Positions 36,202-45,350 of a stretch of 64,000 nt of DNA are shown here, one piece after another; the first letter of the stretch is position 1, and every line of letters begins with the position of its first letter. The DNA is taken from NCBI GenBank assembly GCA_937892955.1, contig CALBKH010000073.1:28102-92101 (forward strand). The letters are read 5' to 3'. Made by a program: the position numbers and the translations under genes. Origin of the DNA: an uncultured Alphaproteobacteria bacterium (GTDB lineage: Bacteria; Pseudomonadota; Alphaproteobacteria; Rhizobiales; Ancalomicrobiaceae). Under the pieces are notes generated by a model. It worked only from the letters and a program-made list of their open reading frames with translations, did not search any database and was not told the DNA's origin.

Positions 36202-36264
36202 GATTCGTTTCGATCCCCGGCCACCGCGACGAAGCGGCGGCCGACAGGCGGCGGGAGATCCGCG

Positions 36265-37638
36265 ATGAGCTTCGATTACGACCTCTTCGTCATCGGCGGC
36301 GGCTCGGGAGGCGTGCGCGCCGCCCGCATCGCCGCGACCTACGGTGCCCGGGTGGCGGTCGCCGAGGAGTATCGGGTCGGCGGCACCTGCGTCATACGCG
36401 GCTGCGTGCCGAAGAAGTTGATGGTCTACGCCGCCCGCTACGGCGACGCCCTCACCGATGCGGCCGGCTTCGGCTGGTCGATCGGCGAGACGCGGTTCGA
36501 CTGGTCGGCCTTCGTCGCCGCCAAGGACCGCGAGATCACCCGCCTCGAAGGCTTCTACGTCGCCAATCTCGATCGCTCGAAGGTCGAGATCCTGCGCACT
36601 CGGGCGACGCTCGAGGGCGAACACCGCGTGCGCCTCGGCGACGGCCGCCTCGTCACCGCCGCCCACGTGCTGGTCGCCACAGGTGGCCGGCCGGTGCGCG
36701 AAGGCGACTTCCCCGGCGCCGAGCTGTGCATCACCTCGGAGGAGCTGTTCGACCTGAAACGCCGGCCGCAGCGGCTCGTCGTGGTCGGAGGTGGCTATAT
36801 CGCGCTCGAATTCGCCTCGATCTTCGCCGGGCTCGGCTCCCGGGTGACGGTCGTCTACCGCGGCGAGGAGATCCTGCGCGGCTTCGACATGGAGATCCGC
36901 CGCCACCTGCACGGCGAACTCGAACAGCGCGGCATCGAAATCGTCACCGAGGACGTCCTCACCTCGGTGGAGAAGACCTCCGAGGGGCTGGTGGCGACGA
37001 CGCGCCGCGGACGCCGGCTCGACGCCGACGAGATCGTGCTGGCGATCGGTCGGCGGCCGAACACCGCCGGCCTCGGGCTGGACAGCGTCGGCCTCGAGCT
37101 CGCGGCCAACGGCGCGGTGCCGGTCACCGGCGTCTTCGCCACGCGCCTGCCCTGGCTGCACGCGGTCGGCGACGTCACCGATCGCATCGCGCTGACCCCG
37201 GTCGCCATCCGCGAGGGCCACGCCTTCGCCGACACGGTCTTCGGCGGTCGCGAGGTCGCGGTGTCGCACGAACTCGTTCCCACGGCCGTCTTCACCACGC
37301 CGGAGGTCGGGACCGTCGGGCTCGGCGAGGAGGAACTCAGGGCGAAGGGCATCGGCTACGACGTCTATCGCAGCAATTTCCGCCCCATGGGTGCGGCACT
37401 CGCCGGGCGAGCCACGCGAGCCTTGATGAAGATCCTGGTGGAGGCGGAGACCGATCGTGTCGTCGGCGTCCACATCGTCGGCGCGGATGCGGCGGAAATG
37501 ATCCAGCTCGTCGCCGTGGCGATGAAGATGGGGGCGAAGAAGGCCGATTTCGACGCCACCATGGCGTTGCACCCGAGCGCGGCGGAGGAGTTGGTCACCA
37601 TGCGCACCCCGTCCCAGCACTGGCGGCCGGGGGAATGA
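36265..37638 (+). CDS. gor: glutathione-disulfide reductase
   Basis: Gor reduces oxidised glutathione with NADPH. It is an FAD-dependent pyridine nucleotide-disulfide oxidoreductase of 457 residues: FAD motif GGGSGGVRAARIAA, redox-active cysteines C42 and C47 in GGTCVIRGCVPKK (this spacing with VIRGCVPKK is typical of glutathione reductase), NADPH motif VVGGGYIALEFA, and the C-terminal catalytic His in MALHPSAAEE. It fits the glutathione theme of the window (frmA, fghA, GFA, Atm1-type exporter). Its start has GGCGGGAG upstream. Confidence 0.96.
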   Translation: MSFDYDLFVIGGGSGGVRAARIAATYGARVAVAEEYRVGGTCVIRGCVPKKLMVYAARYGDALTDAAGFGWSIGETRFDWSAFVAAKDREITRLEGFYVANLDRSKVEILRTRATLEGEHRVRLGDGRLVTAAHVLVATGGRPVREGDFPGAELCITSEELFDLKRRPQRLVVVGGGYIALEFASIFAGLGSRVTVVYRGEEILRGFDMEIRRHLHGELEQRGIEIVTEDVLTSVEKTSEGLVATTRRGRRLDADEIVLAIGRRPNTAGLGLDSVGLELAANGAVPVTGVFATRLPWLHAVGDVTDRIALTPVAIREGHAFADTVFGGREVAVSHELVPTAVFTTPEVGTVGLGEEELRAKGIGYDVYRSNFRPMGAALAGRATRALMKILVEAETDRVVGVHIVGADAAEMIQLVAVAMKMGAKKADFDATMALHPSAAEELVTMRTPSQHWRPGE

Positions 37639-37951
37639 TCGGCACCTCCCCCACCTCCTAAGGAACGATCGTTTCGGCATTTGACCACAGGGTGCCGCCG
37701 GCGCTATTTTCCCGCTCCATCGCCACGGGGCGGGGGCGCGGTGCGCCTGCCGGGGGACCCGAGATCGGCGAGGAACGAGGGTTCGAGAAGAAACGAGCAG
37801 CCGTGGCGTCCTTCCATCACGGAGCGCAGAGCGCGAAGGACGCGAGACCGATCACGGCCCGAGAACCTCCCACTCGACAGACCGAATCGACACATCGAAG
37901 CCGCTGAGCAGGGTCGGCGCGACGACTGCGCGCCACACGAGGAGTAGGGCG
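37639..37951. other. gene-free gap between gor and kup
   Basis: These 313 bases presumably hold the kup promoter. I see no strong hairpin or repeat; the only clear signal is the GAGGAGT ribosome-binding site before kup. Confidence 0.45.
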
Positions 37952-39967
37952 ATGGCCCAGAACGAGGAAGCCCGACCGACCTCCGCTCCCGACGCCTCGA
38001 CCGCGCCGGAGGAGGCGATGGCCGACAGCGTGGCGGCGACGCAGACCCCCACGTCCGCTTCGCACGGCGGCGACGCGGCGAACGGGCACGAGACCACCGC
38101 CCCTGCCGCACATGCCGCGCACGGCGGCCATGCCGGCATCCTCGCGGCGCTCGGCGTCGTCTTCGGCGACATCGGCACGTCGCCGATCTACACCCTCGGC
38201 ACCGCTTTCAAGGTCGGCGTCATCCAACCGATTCCGGCCGACATCCTCGGCTTCCTGTCGCTGATCATCTGGTCGCTGATCATCGTCGTCGGCATCTGGT
38301 ACGCGATCTTCATCATGCGCGCCGACAACCGCGGCGAAGGCGGCATCTTCGCGCTGATGGCGCTCGCTCATCAGTCGGCGCCGAAATACGGCACCGTCAT
38401 CGCCGTCCTCGGCATCATCGGCGCGTCGTTGTTCTACGGCGACGCCGTGATCACGCCGGCGATCTCGGTCCTGTCGGCGGTCGAGGGCATCGCGGTGTTC
38501 GCTCCGGCCTTCGAGCCGGTGGTCCTGCCGCTCGCCATCGTCATCCTGACCACGCTCTTCGCCGTGCAGCGCGGCGGCGCCTCGAAGGTCGGCGGGTGGT
38601 TCGGGCCGATCATGCTCGGTTGGTTCGGCCTGCTCGCCATTCTCGGCGCCAAACAGATTCTCCTCTATCCCGGCGTGTTCGCGGCGCTCGATCCGCGTTG
38701 GGGCATCGCCTATCTCGCCAATTCGGGCTGGCAGGTCTTCGCCATCCTCGCGGTGGCCGTGCTCGCCGTCACCGGCGCCGAGGCGCTCTACGCCGACATG
38801 GGCCACGTCGGCCGCAATGCGGTGCGCAAGGCCTTCGCCTTCGTCGTCGTGCCCTCGCTGATCCTCGTCTACATGGGTCAGGGCGCGCAGGCGCTCGCCG
38901 ATCCGCTGCACGGCCACGACGACCCGTTCTTCCAGATGGTGGGCCCGGCGTTCCAGCCGCTCCTGGTGGTGATGGCGACGCTGGCGACCGTCATCGCGTC
39001 GCAGGCGGTGATCTCGGGCGCCTTCACCGTCACCCATCAGGCCGCCCATCTCGGCTTCTGGCCGCGCACCGAGACGCGCCACACCTCGGCCGCCGAACGC
39101 GGACAGGTCTATGTCGCCTCGGTCAACCTGCTGCTGTTCGTGGCGGTCATCGCCATCGTTCTGATGTTCCAGAAGTCGGAGAAGCTCGCCGAGGCCTATG
39201 GCTTCTCGGTGACCGGCACCATGGTCGTCACCTCGATGCTCGCCTTCCTGGTGGCGCGCGGCGTGTGGAAGTGGCCGCTGTGGAGAGCGATCCCGACCGT
39301 CGCCTTCTTCATGATGTTCGACGTCGGCTTCTTCCTCTCCTGCGCCACCAAGGTGCTGCACGGGGCCTGGCTGCCGTTGATCATCGGCGGCATGTTGGTG
39401 GTGGTGATGGGGGCCTGGCGCATGGGCCGGCTCAAGTTGCAGGCCCGTCGACGCCACGAAGGCATCCCGATCAAGACCGCCCTGTCGGCGCTCCGCTCCC
39501 CGCGCATCGAGCACGTGCGCGGCACCGCGGTCTACATGATGGAGGACTCGGCGCTGGCGCCGCGGTCGTTCCTGCACAACCTCAAGCACAACAAGTGCGC
39601 CCACCAACAGATCGTGTTCCTGTCGATCCAGACGGCGGAGGAACCGTGGATCGGCGCGAGCCGACGCGTCACGGTGGAGGCACTGGCCGAGGGCGTGGCG
39701 ATGGTCACCGGCCGCTTCGGCTTCATGGAGACGCCGGACGTGCCGGAGGTGGTGAAGGCCTCGGAAGCGATGGGTGTCCACGTCGACAAGAAGGATCTCT
39801 CCTTCTTCGTGTCGCGTGCCCATCTCGTCGAAGGCGAGGAAGGCGGCCTGTGGATCTGGCTGCGCGGCCTCTTCATCTTCTTCTATCGCAATCAGGCCGA
39901 CCCGGCGGACTACTACCAGATCCCGCCCGGCCGCGTCGTCGATCTCGGGGCGCAGATCACCATCTGA
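37952..39967 (+). CDS. kup: potassium transporter Kup
   Basis: Kup (KUP/HAK/KT family) is a proton-coupled K+ uptake system in the inner membrane. The 671-residue protein has about 12 transmembrane helices, starting with GVVFGDIGTSPIYTLGTAF, followed by RADNRGEGGIFALMAL and IIGASLFYGDAVITPAISVL, all diagnostic. The C-terminal third is cytoplasmic. The first ~60 residues are a non-conserved Ala/His/Thr-rich tail (including HAAHGGHAG), longer than usual. The stop codon's last base is the first base of structured module A. Confidence 0.96.
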   Translation: MAQNEEARPTSAPDASTAPEEAMADSVAATQTPTSASHGGDAANGHETTAPAAHAAHGGHAGILAALGVVFGDIGTSPIYTLGTAFKVGVIQPIPADILGFLSLIIWSLIIVVGIWYAIFIMRADNRGEGGIFALMALAHQSAPKYGTVIAVLGIIGASLFYGDAVITPAISVLSAVEGIAVFAPAFEPVVLPLAIVILTTLFAVQRGGASKVGGWFGPIMLGWFGLLAILGAKQILLYPGVFAALDPRWGIAYLANSGWQVFAILAVAVLAVTGAEALYADMGHVGRNAVRKAFAFVVVPSLILVYMGQGAQALADPLHGHDDPFFQMVGPAFQPLLVVMATLATVIASQAVISGAFTVTHQAAHLGFWPRTETRHTSAAERGQVYVASVNLLLFVAVIAIVLMFQKSEKLAEAYGFSVTGTMVVTSMLAFLVARGVWKWPLWRAIPTVAFFMMFDVGFFLSCATKVLHGAWLPLIIGGMLVVVMGAWRMGRLKLQARRRHEGIPIKTALSALRSPRIEHVRGTAVYMMEDSALAPRSFLHNLKHNKCAHQQIVFLSIQTAEEPWIGASRRVTVEALAEGVAMVTGRFGFMETPDVPEVVKASEAMGVHVDKKDLSFFVSRAHLVEGEEGGLWIWLRGLFIFFYRNQADPADYYQIPPGRVVDLGAQITI

Positions 39968-40094
39968 TACCGAGCCCATGAAGTTCTGACCTGTTCAGAA
40001 CTTCATGGGCGATGGCAAGCCCGAACGGGCGTCGGCCGGTCAGGCCGTAACGCTGATGAATTTCGGACGAGTCCGAAATTCATCAGCCCGGTAT
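39967..40094. repeat. structured module A, copy 1 (128 bp, multi-hairpin, ATACC...GGTAT ends)
   Basis: It begins ATACCGAG at the kup stop codon and ends CCCGGTAT. Inside are hairpin 1 (CCCATGAAGTTCTGA, loop CCTGT, TCAGAACTTCATGGG), a spacer with GCCCGAACGGGC and CGGCC...GGCCG mini-stems, and hairpin 2 (GCTGATGAATTTCGGAC, loop GA, matching arm). The second copy at 63442-63567 preserves the pairing with different stem bases. Confidence 0.9.
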
Positions 40095-40111
40095 GATCGC
40101 CGGCGAACACG

Positions 40112-40153
40112 AAAAAGCCCGGACGGCCACGAGCCGATCCGGGCTTTTCGTTT
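40112..40153 (+). terminator. Rho-independent terminator downstream of kup
   Basis: AAAAGCCCGGA pairs with TCCGGGCTTTT (40113-40123 with 40138-40148) and is followed by CGTTTCG. It sits in the spacer between modules A and B; the flanking A and T runs make it usable in both directions. Confidence 0.85.
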
Positions 40154-40180
40154 CGTTCGCCACCACCGTCGCGTACCGTT

Positions 40181-40304
40181 GCACCAAAGGCCGAAGGTGC
40201 CGACGCACCCGGCCTTCGAACACACGCGAATTTCCCATTTGCGTCAGAGGCATGAGAAATTCGCGTCAGGATTACCATCGGTCATTTTCAATGGCCGATG
40301 GTAT
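40181..40304. repeat. structured module B, copy 1 (124 bp, three hairpins)
   Basis: Three successive hairpins: AAAGGCC...GGCCTT with an inner GGTGC/GCACC stem; ACGCGAATTTCCCAT paired with ATGAGAAATTCGCGT; and TTACCATCGGTCATT paired with AATGGCCGATGGTAT. It is about 92% identical to copy 2 at 63819-63942. In copy 1 the left terminus is GCACC rather than ATACC. Confidence 0.9.
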
Positions 40305-40357
40305 CATGCGCCGGCCGTGCGCGATGCGATGCGGCCTCGCGACCGCACCGACGGGCC

Positions 40358-40561
40358 TCACTCGAAGGCGCAGCCGGGCTGGACGCCGAACTTCTTGAGG
40401 ATGAGGGCCAGCGGGCAGAAGCCGGTGAAGGCCGACTGCAGCAGATTGAGGCCGACGAAGGCGGTGAGCAGCAGCCAATAGGCCGAGACGTAGTGGCCGA
40501 GCAGCACGGACACCAGAATCACAACGCCGGCGAAGGCGAGAACCACACGATCGATGGACAT
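40358..40561 (-). CDS. DUF2892 family small inner-membrane protein (YgaP-C-like)
   Basis: A 67-residue protein with the DUF2892 layout: MSIDRVVLAFAGVVILVSVL as helix 1, a short loop, YWLLLTAFVGLNLLQSAFTG as helix 2, then FCPLALILKKFGVQPGC. The FCPL motif and the loop are as in the membrane half of YgaP-type rhodaneses, but there is no rhodanese domain. The start at 40561 is chosen from the family N terminus and a GGGAGTG Shine-Dalgarno. It is divergent from the RND efflux genes and shares their upstream region with a palindromic operator-like site. Confidence 0.88.
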   Translation of the reverse strand: MSIDRVVLAFAGVVILVSVLLGHYVSAYWLLLTAFVGLNLLQSAFTGFCPLALILKKFGVQPGCAFE

Positions 40562-40707
40562 CGGACACTCCCGAAACACTGGACGACGCGGCGTGGCTCG
40601 CCGATCATCGATGGAACAGTCTAACGCTCCGGCGATTCCCTCGCCAGAGGAACGGATCGGGTGAACCCGAACCGGATCTGTGGCGGGTTATAGAAGAACC
40701 CTTGTAT

Positions 40708-40725
40708 TATTAGCAACAGCTAATA
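40708..40725. promoter_or_regulatory. palindromic operator-like site in the DUF2892 / RND divergent region
   Basis: TATTAGCAACAGCTAATA is a 7-bp perfect inverted repeat (TATTAGC, spacer AACA, GCTAATA) in an AT-rich patch about 90 bases before the adaptor gene. It resembles sites bound by dimeric helix-turn-helix repressors (TetR, ArsR or MarR type). No such regulator gene is adjacent. Confidence 0.5.
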
Positions 40726-40816
40726 TATGGAGGCGATGATCGACCCGCCCGCATCCCGAGTGCGCGCGGGTTCACGTCGTTCGCCGAACGAGAAGACACC
40801 AGGAGATCCGGATCGG

Positions 40817-41875
40817 ATGACCCTCACGCGCGCCATCCCCTTCGAGCCGTCGGCTCGTCCCGCCGCCCCGCGAACCGGACTTCGCACGGGCCTTCTCGCC
40901 GGCCTCGCCGCGAGCTTCCTCGCCGCCGCCGGCACGGCCTTCGCCGCCGAGGGCACGGTCGTCCACCCGGTCCGGGTCGACGACACCAAGGAGGTGCTGG
41001 CGACCATCGAAAGCGTGCGTGTGCCGCAGGCCCGCGCCCGCATCGGCGGCACCGTCGAGAGCCTCGCCGTGGTCGAAGGCGACCGGGTGAAGAAGGGCGA
41101 CGTGCTGGCGACCGTGGTCGACCCCAAGCTCAAGCTGCAGCTCGCCGCCTTCGACGCCCGCATCGCGGCGCTGGAGGCGAAGCTGTCGCTGGTCCAGACC
41201 GATCTCGACAGGGTGCGCCAGCTGCGCGCCTCCGGGTCGGCGCCGCAGTCGCGGCTCGACGACGCCGAGACCCAGCTCACCGTCACCCTGGCCGAAATCG
41301 CCGCGGCCAAGGCCGACAAGTCGTCGATTCAGGAACAGGTGGTCGAAGGCCGAGTGGTGGCGCCCGACGACGGACGCATCCTCAAGATCCAGGCGGTCGC
41401 CGGTCAGGTGATCATGCCGGGCGAGCCGGTCGCGACCGTCGCCACAGCGTCCTACATCCTCAAGCTGCGCCTTCCCGAGCGCCACGCGCGCTTCATGCAC
41501 GAGGGCGACCGGGTGCTGGTCGCCGGCCGCGGCCTCGACGTCGGCAAGAAGGAAGCGCTCGGCGAGGGCAAGATCGTCCGCGTCTATCCCGAGCTCGACC
41601 AGGGCCGCGTCGTCGCCGACGCCGAGGCGCCGGGGATCGGCGACTATTTCGTCGGCGAGCGCATCCGCGTGCTCGTCTCCACCGGCACCCGCGAAACGCT
41701 GGTGCTGCCGGAGGATCTGGTCGTCCATCGCCACGGTCTGACCTTCGTGAAGCTCGCCGGGCGCGGCGAAGTGCCGGTGCAGACCGGCCTGCGCATGCCC
41801 GACAAGGCCGGTGAGAAGCCGTGGGTGGAGATCCTCTCGGGGCTCTCCGCCGGTGACGAGGTGGTGCGCCCATGA
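40817..41875 (+). CDS. RND efflux periplasmic adaptor (membrane fusion protein)
   Basis: This 352-residue HlyD/AcrA-type adaptor has a hydrophobic export/anchor segment (LLAGLAASFLAAAGTAFA, with possible cleavage near AFA-A), the barrel-sandwich half-motifs (GGTVESLAVVEGDRVKKGDV; GRVVAPDDGRILKI), a helical hairpin between them (about residues 110-180) and a beta-barrel end. It would bridge the permease at 41872 to an outer-membrane channel, which is not encoded here. The ATG at 40817 has AGGAGA upstream; longer in-frame starts exist (40727, 40736). It overlaps the permease gene by 4 bases (ATGA). Confidence 0.9.
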   Translation: MTLTRAIPFEPSARPAAPRTGLRTGLLAGLAASFLAAAGTAFAAEGTVVHPVRVDDTKEVLATIESVRVPQARARIGGTVESLAVVEGDRVKKGDVLATVVDPKLKLQLAAFDARIAALEAKLSLVQTDLDRVRQLRASGSAPQSRLDDAETQLTVTLAEIAAAKADKSSIQEQVVEGRVVAPDDGRILKIQAVAGQVIMPGEPVATVATASYILKLRLPERHARFMHEGDRVLVAGRGLDVGKKEALGEGKIVRVYPELDQGRVVADAEAPGIGDYFVGERIRVLVSTGTRETLVLPEDLVVHRHGLTFVKLAGRGEVPVQTGLRMPDKAGEKPWVEILSGLSAGDEVVRP

Positions 41876-44800
41876 GTTCGCCCGAGAACAGTTCGCCCGA
41901 GACCGCTGCGGCGCCGGGCGCCGGCAAGCTCGGCATGGCCGGGTGGCTGACCAAGGTCTTCATCCGCTCGGCGCTGACGCCGCTCCTGCTGCTCGCCTCG
42001 ATCGCCGTCGGCTCGGTGGCGCTGATGTCGCTGGCGCGCGAAGAGGAGCCGCAGATCTCGGTGCCGATGGTCGACGTGCTGATCCAGGCCGACGGCGTGC
42101 GTGCCGACGACGCGATCGAGCTCGTCACCAAGCCGCTGGAGTCGATCCTCAAAGGCATCGACGGCGTCGAGCACGTCTACACCTACACCTACGACGACCG
42201 CGTCATGGCCGCCGCCCGTTTCGTGGTCGGCACCAAGTCGGACGAGGCGATCCTGCGTGTCCACGAGAAGCTGCGCGCCAACTACACCCGCATCCCGCTC
42301 GGCATCCCCGAGCCGCTGGTGGTCGGCCGCGGCATCAACGACGTCGCCATCGTCACCCTGACGCTGACGCCGAAGCCGGAGGTGGCCGATCGCTGGAGCG
42401 ACAACGCGCTCCTCAAGCTCGCCGAAAAGCTGCTGCACGAGTTGGTGAAGATCGACGACGTCGGCCTCACCTACACCATCGGCGGCCGCGCCGACCAGAT
42501 CCGCGTCGAGCCCGATCCGGAGCGGCTCGCCCGCTACGGCATCGCGCTCAATGATCTGGTCGAGAAGGTCAAGAACGCCAACCGCTCGTTCCTGGTCGGC
42601 AACCTGCGCGACCGCGGTCTGCAGGTTCCCGGCGCCGCCGGTCAGACGCTGCAGGGCGTGCCCGACATCGGCCTCTTGCTGATCACCACCCGTGACGGGC
42701 GCCCGGTCTACGTCAAGGACGTCGCCGACGTGATCTTCGAGGCCAAGCCCGAAGAGGCGCGCGCCTGGAACATGGAGCCGGACGGCAAGGGCGGTTATCG
42801 CACCACCCCGGCGGTCACCATCGCCATCGCCAAGCGCGCCGGCGCCAATGCGGTGACGATCGCGCAGACGATCGAGAAGCGGCTGGAACTGGTCGAGCAT
42901 CAGGTGCTGCCGCCGGACGTCGTCGTCACCAAGACGCGCGACTACGGCGAAACCGCCAACGAGAAGGTCGAGGAACTGCTGTTCCATCTGGCGCTGGCGA
43001 CGCTGTCGATCGCCGCGCTGGTGGCGGTCGCCATCGGCTGGCGCGAGGGCGTCGTGGTGCTGGTGGTGGTGCCGACCACCATCCTCCTCACCATGTTCGC
43101 GTCGTGGATCCTCGGCTACACGATCAACCGCGTGTCGCTGTTCGCGCTGATCTTCTCGATCGGTATCCTCGTCGACGACGCCATCGTCGTCGTGGAGAAC
43201 ATCGATCGACACTGGTCGATGCCGGATGGGCGCAGCCGAGTGAAGAAAGCGATCGACGCGGTGGCGGAGGTCGGCAATCCGACCATCGTCGCCACCCTCA
43301 CCGTCGTCGCGGCGCTCTTACCGATGATGTTCGTCTCCGGCATGATGGGCCCCTACATGAGCCCGATCCCGGCGAACGCGTCCGCTGCGATGCTGTTCTC
43401 GTTCTTCGTCGCGGTGATCCTGACGCCCTGGCTGATGCTGAAGCTGTCGGGCAGGAACGGCGCCCACGCCGGCGGTCATGGCGACCACGAGGAAGGGCCG
43501 CTCGGCCGCTTCTATCGCCGCATCGCCACGCCGTTGGTCGAGACGCGGGGCAAGGCGACGAAGTTCCTGGTGGTCGTCGGCATCGCCACTCTGGTGTCGA
43601 TGATTCCTTTCGCCACCAAGAACGTCACGGTGAAGCTGCTGCCCTTCGACAACAAGTCGGAGCTGCAGGTGGTGTTCGACCTGCCGGAAGGTTCGGCGCT
43701 GGAGACCACCGAGCGGACGCTGATGCACGCCGCCCAGCTCATCGCCGACGTTCCCGAGCTCGCCTCGGTGCAGGCCTATGCCGGCACCGCCGCGCCGTTC
43801 AACTTCAACGGTCTGGTGCGCCACTACTTCCTGCGGTCGGCCGCCTATCAGGGCGATCTGCAGATCAACCTGACGCCCAAGGCCGAACGCAAGCGCCAGA
43901 GCCACCAGATCGCGCTCGAGATCCGCGAGCGGCTGAAGAAGCTCGACCTGCCGAAGGGCTCGACCCTCAAGGTGGTCGAGGTGCCGCCGGGACCGCCGGT
44001 GCTCGCCACCCTGATGCTCGAGGTCTACGGACGCGACGCGGAAGAACGCCGCGCGGCGACCGCCAAGGTGCAGGAGGCCTTCGGCCGCGTGCCCTTCGTC
44101 GTCGACATCGAGACCTCGGTGAAGGAGCCGGGCGAGCGCATCCGCTTCCGTCTCGACAACGCCGCGCTGGAGTGGCACGGCGTCTCCGAACAGGCGGTCT
44201 ACGACACGCTCCGGGCGATGCTGTCGGGCATATCGGTGGGCTACAGCCACCGCGGCGCCGGCGTGCTGCCGATCGAGATCGTGGTGCGTCTGCCGAAGAG
44301 CGAGCTGGCGCTGACCGAACGGCTGCTCACCACGCCGGTGCCGGGCCTGCGCGGCAACGTCGAACTCGGCGATCTCGTCAAGATCGAACGGGAGAAGGCG
44401 TCGCTGTCGCTGTTCCGTCGCGACGGACGGCCGGCCGAGATGGTCACCGCCGAACTCGCCGGGGCCTACGAGGCGCCGATCTACGGCATGCTCGCCGTCG
44501 GCGACGAGCTGAAGAAGATCGACTGGGGGCCGCTCGGCCAGCCGGCGGTGTCGCTGCACGGCCAGCCGCAGGACGAGGGCAAGCCCAGCTTCCTGTGGGA
44601 CGGCGAGTGGGAGGTCACCTGGGTCACCTTCCGCGACATGGGCGGGGCCTTCATGGTGGCGCTGCTCGGCATCTACCTGCTGGTCGTCGCGCAGTTCGGC
44701 TCGTTCAAGGTGCCGCTGGTCGTGCTGACCCCGGTGCCGCTGACGCTGGTCGGCATCGTCGGCGGCCACTGGCTGCTCGGCGCGCCGTTCACCGCGACGT

Positions 44801-45135
44801 CGATGATCGGCTTCATCGCGCTCGCCGGCATCATCGTGCGCAACTCGATCCTGCTGGTCGACTTCATCCGCCACGCGGCGCGGCCGGGCGTGACGCTGCG
44901 CGAGATCGTGCTGGAGGCGGGCGCCATCCGCATCAAGCCGATCATCCTCACCGCCATCGCGGCGATGATCGGCGCGGCTTTCATCCTGGCCGACCCGATC
45001 TTCCAGGGTCTCGCCATCTCGCTCCTGTTCGGCCTCGCCTCGTCGACGGCGCTGACGGTTCTCGTCATCCCGGCGATCTACGTCGCGGTGCGCGGACCGG
45101 ACTCGTATCCGGTACGGGTGGTCGAGGAGGATTGA
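41872..45135 (+). CDS. RND family efflux permease
   Basis: An AcrB/MdtB-like proton-driven inner-membrane pump of 1087 residues with the duplicated RND layout: helix 1 at about residues 36-53, a large periplasmic loop, helices 2-6, a second periplasmic loop, then six more helices. The proton-relay pair is D435-D436 in SIGILVDDAIVVVENIDR. RND motif D (near GLTYTIGGRADQIRV) and ALAGIIVRNSILLVDF in the second half are also present. There is no CusA-type metal-site signal that I can identify, so the substrate is unknown. It is co-transcribed with the adaptor. An outer-membrane partner is absent from this locus. Confidence 0.94.
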   Translation: MSSPENSSPETAAAPGAGKLGMAGWLTKVFIRSALTPLLLLASIAVGSVALMSLAREEEPQISVPMVDVLIQADGVRADDAIELVTKPLESILKGIDGVEHVYTYTYDDRVMAAARFVVGTKSDEAILRVHEKLRANYTRIPLGIPEPLVVGRGINDVAIVTLTLTPKPEVADRWSDNALLKLAEKLLHELVKIDDVGLTYTIGGRADQIRVEPDPERLARYGIALNDLVEKVKNANRSFLVGNLRDRGLQVPGAAGQTLQGVPDIGLLLITTRDGRPVYVKDVADVIFEAKPEEARAWNMEPDGKGGYRTTPAVTIAIAKRAGANAVTIAQTIEKRLELVEHQVLPPDVVVTKTRDYGETANEKVEELLFHLALATLSIAALVAVAIGWREGVVVLVVVPTTILLTMFASWILGYTINRVSLFALIFSIGILVDDAIVVVENIDRHWSMPDGRSRVKKAIDAVAEVGNPTIVATLTVVAALLPMMFVSGMMGPYMSPIPANASAAMLFSFFVAVILTPWLMLKLSGRNGAHAGGHGDHEEGPLGRFYRRIATPLVETRGKATKFLVVVGIATLVSMIPFATKNVTVKLLPFDNKSELQVVFDLPEGSALETTERTLMHAAQLIADVPELASVQAYAGTAAPFNFNGLVRHYFLRSAAYQGDLQINLTPKAERKRQSHQIALEIRERLKKLDLPKGSTLKVVEVPPGPPVLATLMLEVYGRDAEERRAATAKVQEAFGRVPFVVDIETSVKEPGERIRFRLDNAALEWHGVSEQAVYDTLRAMLSGISVGYSHRGAGVLPIEIVVRLPKSELALTERLLTTPVPGLRGNVELGDLVKIEREKASLSLFRRDGRPAEMVTAELAGAYEAPIYGMLAVGDELKKIDWGPLGQPAVSLHGQPQDEGKPSFLWDGEWEVTWVTFRDMGGAFMVALLGIYLLVVAQFGSFKVPLVVLTPVPLTLVGIVGGHWLLGAPFTATSMIGFIALAGIIVRNSILLVDFIRHAARPGVTLREIVLEAGAIRIKPIILTAIAAMIGAAFILADPIFQGLAISLLFGLASSTALTVLVIPAIYVAVRGPDSYPVRVVEED

Positions 45136-45219
45136 GGAAAGCGTCCGTAGGGCGGACCGCGGAGGTGACGGCTCGTCGCCCCTGCGGATTCGCCGAGGGA
45201 AGTCGTCGACATCCCCCGC

Positions 45220-45310
45220 CCGTCATCCCCGGGCTCGACCCCGGGATCCATCGGGCCGAACCTCGAGCCGAACCGTCCATGGGTTGCCGGGTCGAGCCCG
45301 GCAATGACGG
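45220..45310. repeat. GTCATCCCCGG-type intergenic inverted repeat (diverged copy)
   Basis: CCGTCATCCCCGGGCTCGAC and the distal GGGTCGAGCCCGGCAATGAC pair, apart from a small bulge, over about 20 bases. It is related to the elements at 32458-32570 and 53761-53872. Confidence 0.8.
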
Positions 45311-45350
45311 CGGAGCGAGGCGGCGGGCACACATCGGACACCGCGAAACG

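Noticed and set aside
39967..40304. Modules A/B as insertion-sequence ends
   Set aside because: No transposase ORF lies inside or next to either pair and no clear target-site duplication is visible, so they are reported as structured repeats rather than an IS.
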